This document shows, piece by piece, positions 62,003 through 64,000 of a stretch of DNA of 64,000 nucleotides. This stretch comes from Bacillus_BA songklensis. Its GTDB lineage: Bacteria > Bacillota > Bacilli > Bacillales > Bacillaceae_H. Position 1 is the first letter of the stretch, and every line of letters starts with the position of its first letter. The notes under the pieces are model-generated. The model was given only the letters and a program-made list of their open reading frames with translations, had not been told where the DNA came from and did no database searches. Location of the stretch: positions 204,482-268,481 of the forward strand of contig NZ_JBHRZT010000067.1 of assembly GCF_042649685.1 (NCBI RefSeq), in the 5' to 3' direction. Position numbers and translations under genes: made by a program.

Positions 62003-62944
62003 ATGAAGAAAGTGGAAATTTACATACTAGGTGGTTTCCTAGGAAGTGGGAAGACAACATTATTACAAAATCTTTTGAAGGAAGAGAAGAAAACGAATCA
62101 AAAAGTAGCCGTTTTGCTAAATGAGATAGGAGAGCATTCTGTTGACACAGATATTATTGGAAAAGAAATGCCCTTAAAGGAGCTTTTAAACGGCTGTATT
62201 TGCTGCACCATGAAGGATGAATTGGAAATTCAACTTCTTTCCCTCTATCAGGAGCATCAACCAGACGTAATTTATATAGAAACGACAGGGGTTGCCCACC
62301 CAATAGAAGTATTAGATGCCTGCCTCTCACCTGTTATTGCTCCATACATTGAGATTAAATCGATCGTCAGTGTTATCGATTCAAAGAGATGGTTAGATCG
62401 TGATAAACTTAGCTTACGAATAAAGAAGTTACTCGAAGAACAAGTGAGACATGGTGATCATATATTAATCAATAAAGTGGATTTAATTACAAGGGAAGAA
62501 CGAGAGGACATTCAAAAAGAAATAATGGAAATCAATCCAAGAGCGAAGGTACATTTAACAGATTACTCCAATATTTCGATAGAAGAACTCAGCCAACCAA
62601 GTCGTTCCTCTATCGACAGTCATGAAGAAATGCATGTACACAATCACTTACATATTCAAACCATGACTTATCAATTTCAAGATCCAGTAATTAAAGAGGA
62701 ATTTGATGACTGGTTAAAAAGTATTCCTGAGTCTATTTACCGTATAAAAGGTTTCCTACAGTTTAGAGATGATGAAGTGTACACTCATTTATTTCAGTAT
62801 TCCTATAGGCTTCCATTCTTTTTTCCACAATCAATAAAATTTCCTAAAAACCTCGTGTTTATTGGAGAAAACCTTAATAAAGAGATGATAAAGGAAGAAT
62901 TAATGCAGCTAGAACAGAATGCCAAAAGGAAAGTCACGCTGTGA
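62003..62944 (+). CDS. COG0523 (CobW-type) GTPase with short His motif
   Basis: 313 residues. P-loop 'GFLGSGKTTLLQN' at 11-23, CICC at 65-68, 'INKVDLIT' and a modest 'HEEMHVHNHLHIQ' before the C-terminal domain. Ribosome binding site is weak (GGATGATGG), so translation may be low or coupled to something lost upstream. Fourth intact GTPase of the family in the island, from a different subgroup than ZagA. No Zur box directly upstream. Confidence 0.93.
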   Translation: MKKVEIYILGGFLGSGKTTLLQNLLKEEKKTNQKVAVLLNEIGEHSVDTDIIGKEMPLKELLNGCICCTMKDELEIQLLSLYQEHQPDVIYIETTGVAHPIEVLDACLSPVIAPYIEIKSIVSVIDSKRWLDRDKLSLRIKKLLEEQVRHGDHILINKVDLITREEREDIQKEIMEINPRAKVHLTDYSNISIEELSQPSRSSIDSHEEMHVHNHLHIQTMTYQFQDPVIKEEFDDWLKSIPESIYRIKGFLQFRDDEVYTHLFQYSYRLPFFFPQSIKFPKNLVFIGENLNKEMIKEELMQLEQNAKRKVTL

Positions 62945-63036
62945 AAACAGGCCCTAGTGCAAATATTAGGAGAGAGAAAAATAGAATATTTATTGGTTGA
63001 AATGTTTAGACGTGTTGTTGTATGGTGCAATTTACA

Positions 63037-63057
63037 AATCGTAATAATTACTATTTG
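63037..63057. promoter_or_regulatory. Zur box upstream of the CzcO-like gene
   Basis: AAATCGTAAT and ATTACTATTT around A, one base off the perfect palindrome, 33 bases before the ATG. Confidence 0.75.
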
Positions 63058-63090
63058 AAAGTTAGTTTACTCAAAGAGGAATGAGAGAAT

Positions 63091-63909
63091 ATGAAACGAA
63101 AAAAAATAATTATAGTTGGAGCCGGTCCTTCTGGGATTGGTTTTGGCATTTTGTTAAAACAATTGGGAATAAAGGATTTTATGATTCTGGAGAAAGATAT
63201 TGTTGGTTCTACTTTCTTTAAATGGCCAAAAGAAATGAAATTAATTACACCATCGTTTACTGGACATGGTTTTGGCTTACTGGACCTGAATGCTATCACT
63301 CCTGATACATCGCCGGCTTATACATTTGATAAAGAACATTTAACGGGTGAAGATTACGGATCCTATCTGGAATTAATGGCAGAGCATTTCGATTTACCGA
63401 TCTATGAGGAGGCTTTTGTTCATAAAGTGGTTAAAGAAGGTGAGCATTTTAAGCTGACTGTTAATGATGAAGAGATAGTAGCTGAAAATCTTGTATGGGC
63501 AACAGGGGAATTCCAATTTCCTAGAATGCATTCTATTGAAGGGGCTGAACTTAGTATCCATAATAGCCAAGTGCGTTCTTGGAGAGAACTTCAGGGGGAT
63601 GAATTTATAATTATCGGTGGATATGAAAGCGGCGTCGATGCTGCTTATCATTTGGTTAAAAATAACAAAAGAGTCACTGTTCTATCTAAATCCCCCATTT
63701 GGAATTCTGAGGATGCTGATCCTAGTCTGTCCTTATCACCTTATACAAAAGAAAGATTATTGAGCATACAGAAATCCGGACAATTAAACCTTGTTGGGAA
63801 TGCAGAAGTCGCTAAAATAACAAAAGGAGAGAAGTCATACTCTTTACATCTTGTAGACGGTTCTGTTTATCAGTCAAAAACGCGACCAATCTTAGCAACG
63901 GGGTTCTGA
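63091..63909 (+). CDS. CzcO-like FAD/NAD(P)-binding oxidoreductase, probably truncated
   Basis: 272 residues from an ATG after GAGGAATGAGAG. FAD site 'IIIVGAGPSGIGFGILLKQLG' at 6-26, 'ATGEFQFPRMHSIEGAE' and NADPH site 'FIIIGGYESGVDAAYHLVKN' near 172-191. It stops at 'ILATGF', where flavin monooxygenase-like proteins normally continue for 70-100 more residues, so the C-terminal end of the FAD domain is missing. In Bacillus the similar czcO (trkA) is linked to the CzcD zinc/cadmium exporter. Here a Zur box stands in front instead. Confidence 0.75.
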   Translation: MKRKKIIIVGAGPSGIGFGILLKQLGIKDFMILEKDIVGSTFFKWPKEMKLITPSFTGHGFGLLDLNAITPDTSPAYTFDKEHLTGEDYGSYLELMAEHFDLPIYEEAFVHKVVKEGEHFKLTVNDEEIVAENLVWATGEFQFPRMHSIEGAELSIHNSQVRSWRELQGDEFIIIGGYESGVDAAYHLVKNNKRVTVLSKSPIWNSEDADPSLSLSPYTKERLLSIQKSGQLNLVGNAEVAKITKGEKSYSLHLVDGSVYQSKTRPILATGF

Positions 63910-64000
63910 TATGAACGAAACTGTCAAGTCTCCCTCTCGCAAATAATATTTATTTGATTTTTGTCCAACTCTAAGAAGAGAAGCTATTTTGGCTTCTTTT

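Overview
The window is a low-GC, spore-forming Firmicute, almost certainly Bacillaceae. The evidence is strong AGGAGG ribosome binding sites, frequent TTG/GTG starts, small sporulation-type proteins (YjcZ, DUF1659/DUF2922/YvrJ), GerA-type germination relics and B. subtilis-like Icd and AhpCF. Two runs of N (28294-28451 and 39576-39585) show a draft scaffold, and both sit at repeat-like sequence. Some junctions, especially near IS6-type ends, may therefore be assembly joins.

Layout. 1-2.8 kb: three genes of an iron-siderophore importer. 3-24 kb: accessory chromosome with an AHSA1/ArsR pair, a lactate-oxidase-type enzyme, an MFS exporter, a cardiolipin synthase, an L,D-transpeptidase, an RRNPP-type regulator with a divergent 13-residue peptide, and many decayed fragments (GerA, GNAT, zeta toxin, dipeptidase, a relic of the zinc locus). 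24-26.5 kb: ahpCF with a PerR-like box. 28-29.2 kb: an IS630-family element. 29.3-34.7 kb: a c-di-GMP-I riboswitch upstream of a sodium symporter and a PLP decarboxylase, then a chemotaxis receptor with a sigma-D-like promoter. 34.8-39.6 kb: a wrecked IS6-type element, icd with an IS6-derived tail, and a decayed nosDYF-like cluster. 39.7-41.1 kb: a PepSY membrane protein.

41.5-64 kb is the outstanding part, a zinc-starvation island. It carries a zinc-free S14, a complete cntKLMABCDFE-type opine-metallophore operon in the Staphylococcus aureus gene order, a His-rich metal-binding protein, four intact and one N-truncated COG0523 (CobW-type) GTPases, a SufU-like scaffold, a [2Fe-2S] thioredoxin-like ferredoxin, a dCTP deaminase, Zur, a YcgR/YcgQ-like permease pair and a CzcO-like flavoprotein. 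I find six near-palindromic Zur-type boxes in the island and two more in a relic at 18.7 kb. One perfect 21-bp box lies just after the TTGACA/TATAAT promoter of the metallophore operon.

How it may work (inference from family knowledge): under zinc depletion Zur releases these promoters. CntKLM build a histidine-derived opine metallophore, CntE exports it and CntABCDF re-import the metal complex. The GTPases and His-rich protein distribute scarce zinc. Zinc-independent replacements (S14, possibly dCTP deaminase) lower demand. Repeat-mediated decay has produced partial duplicates of this island: a sufU-like pseudogene at 42 kb, a truncated second rpsN at 61.7 kb, and a fused ferredoxin/Zur-box/GTPase relic at 18.5-18.9 kb.
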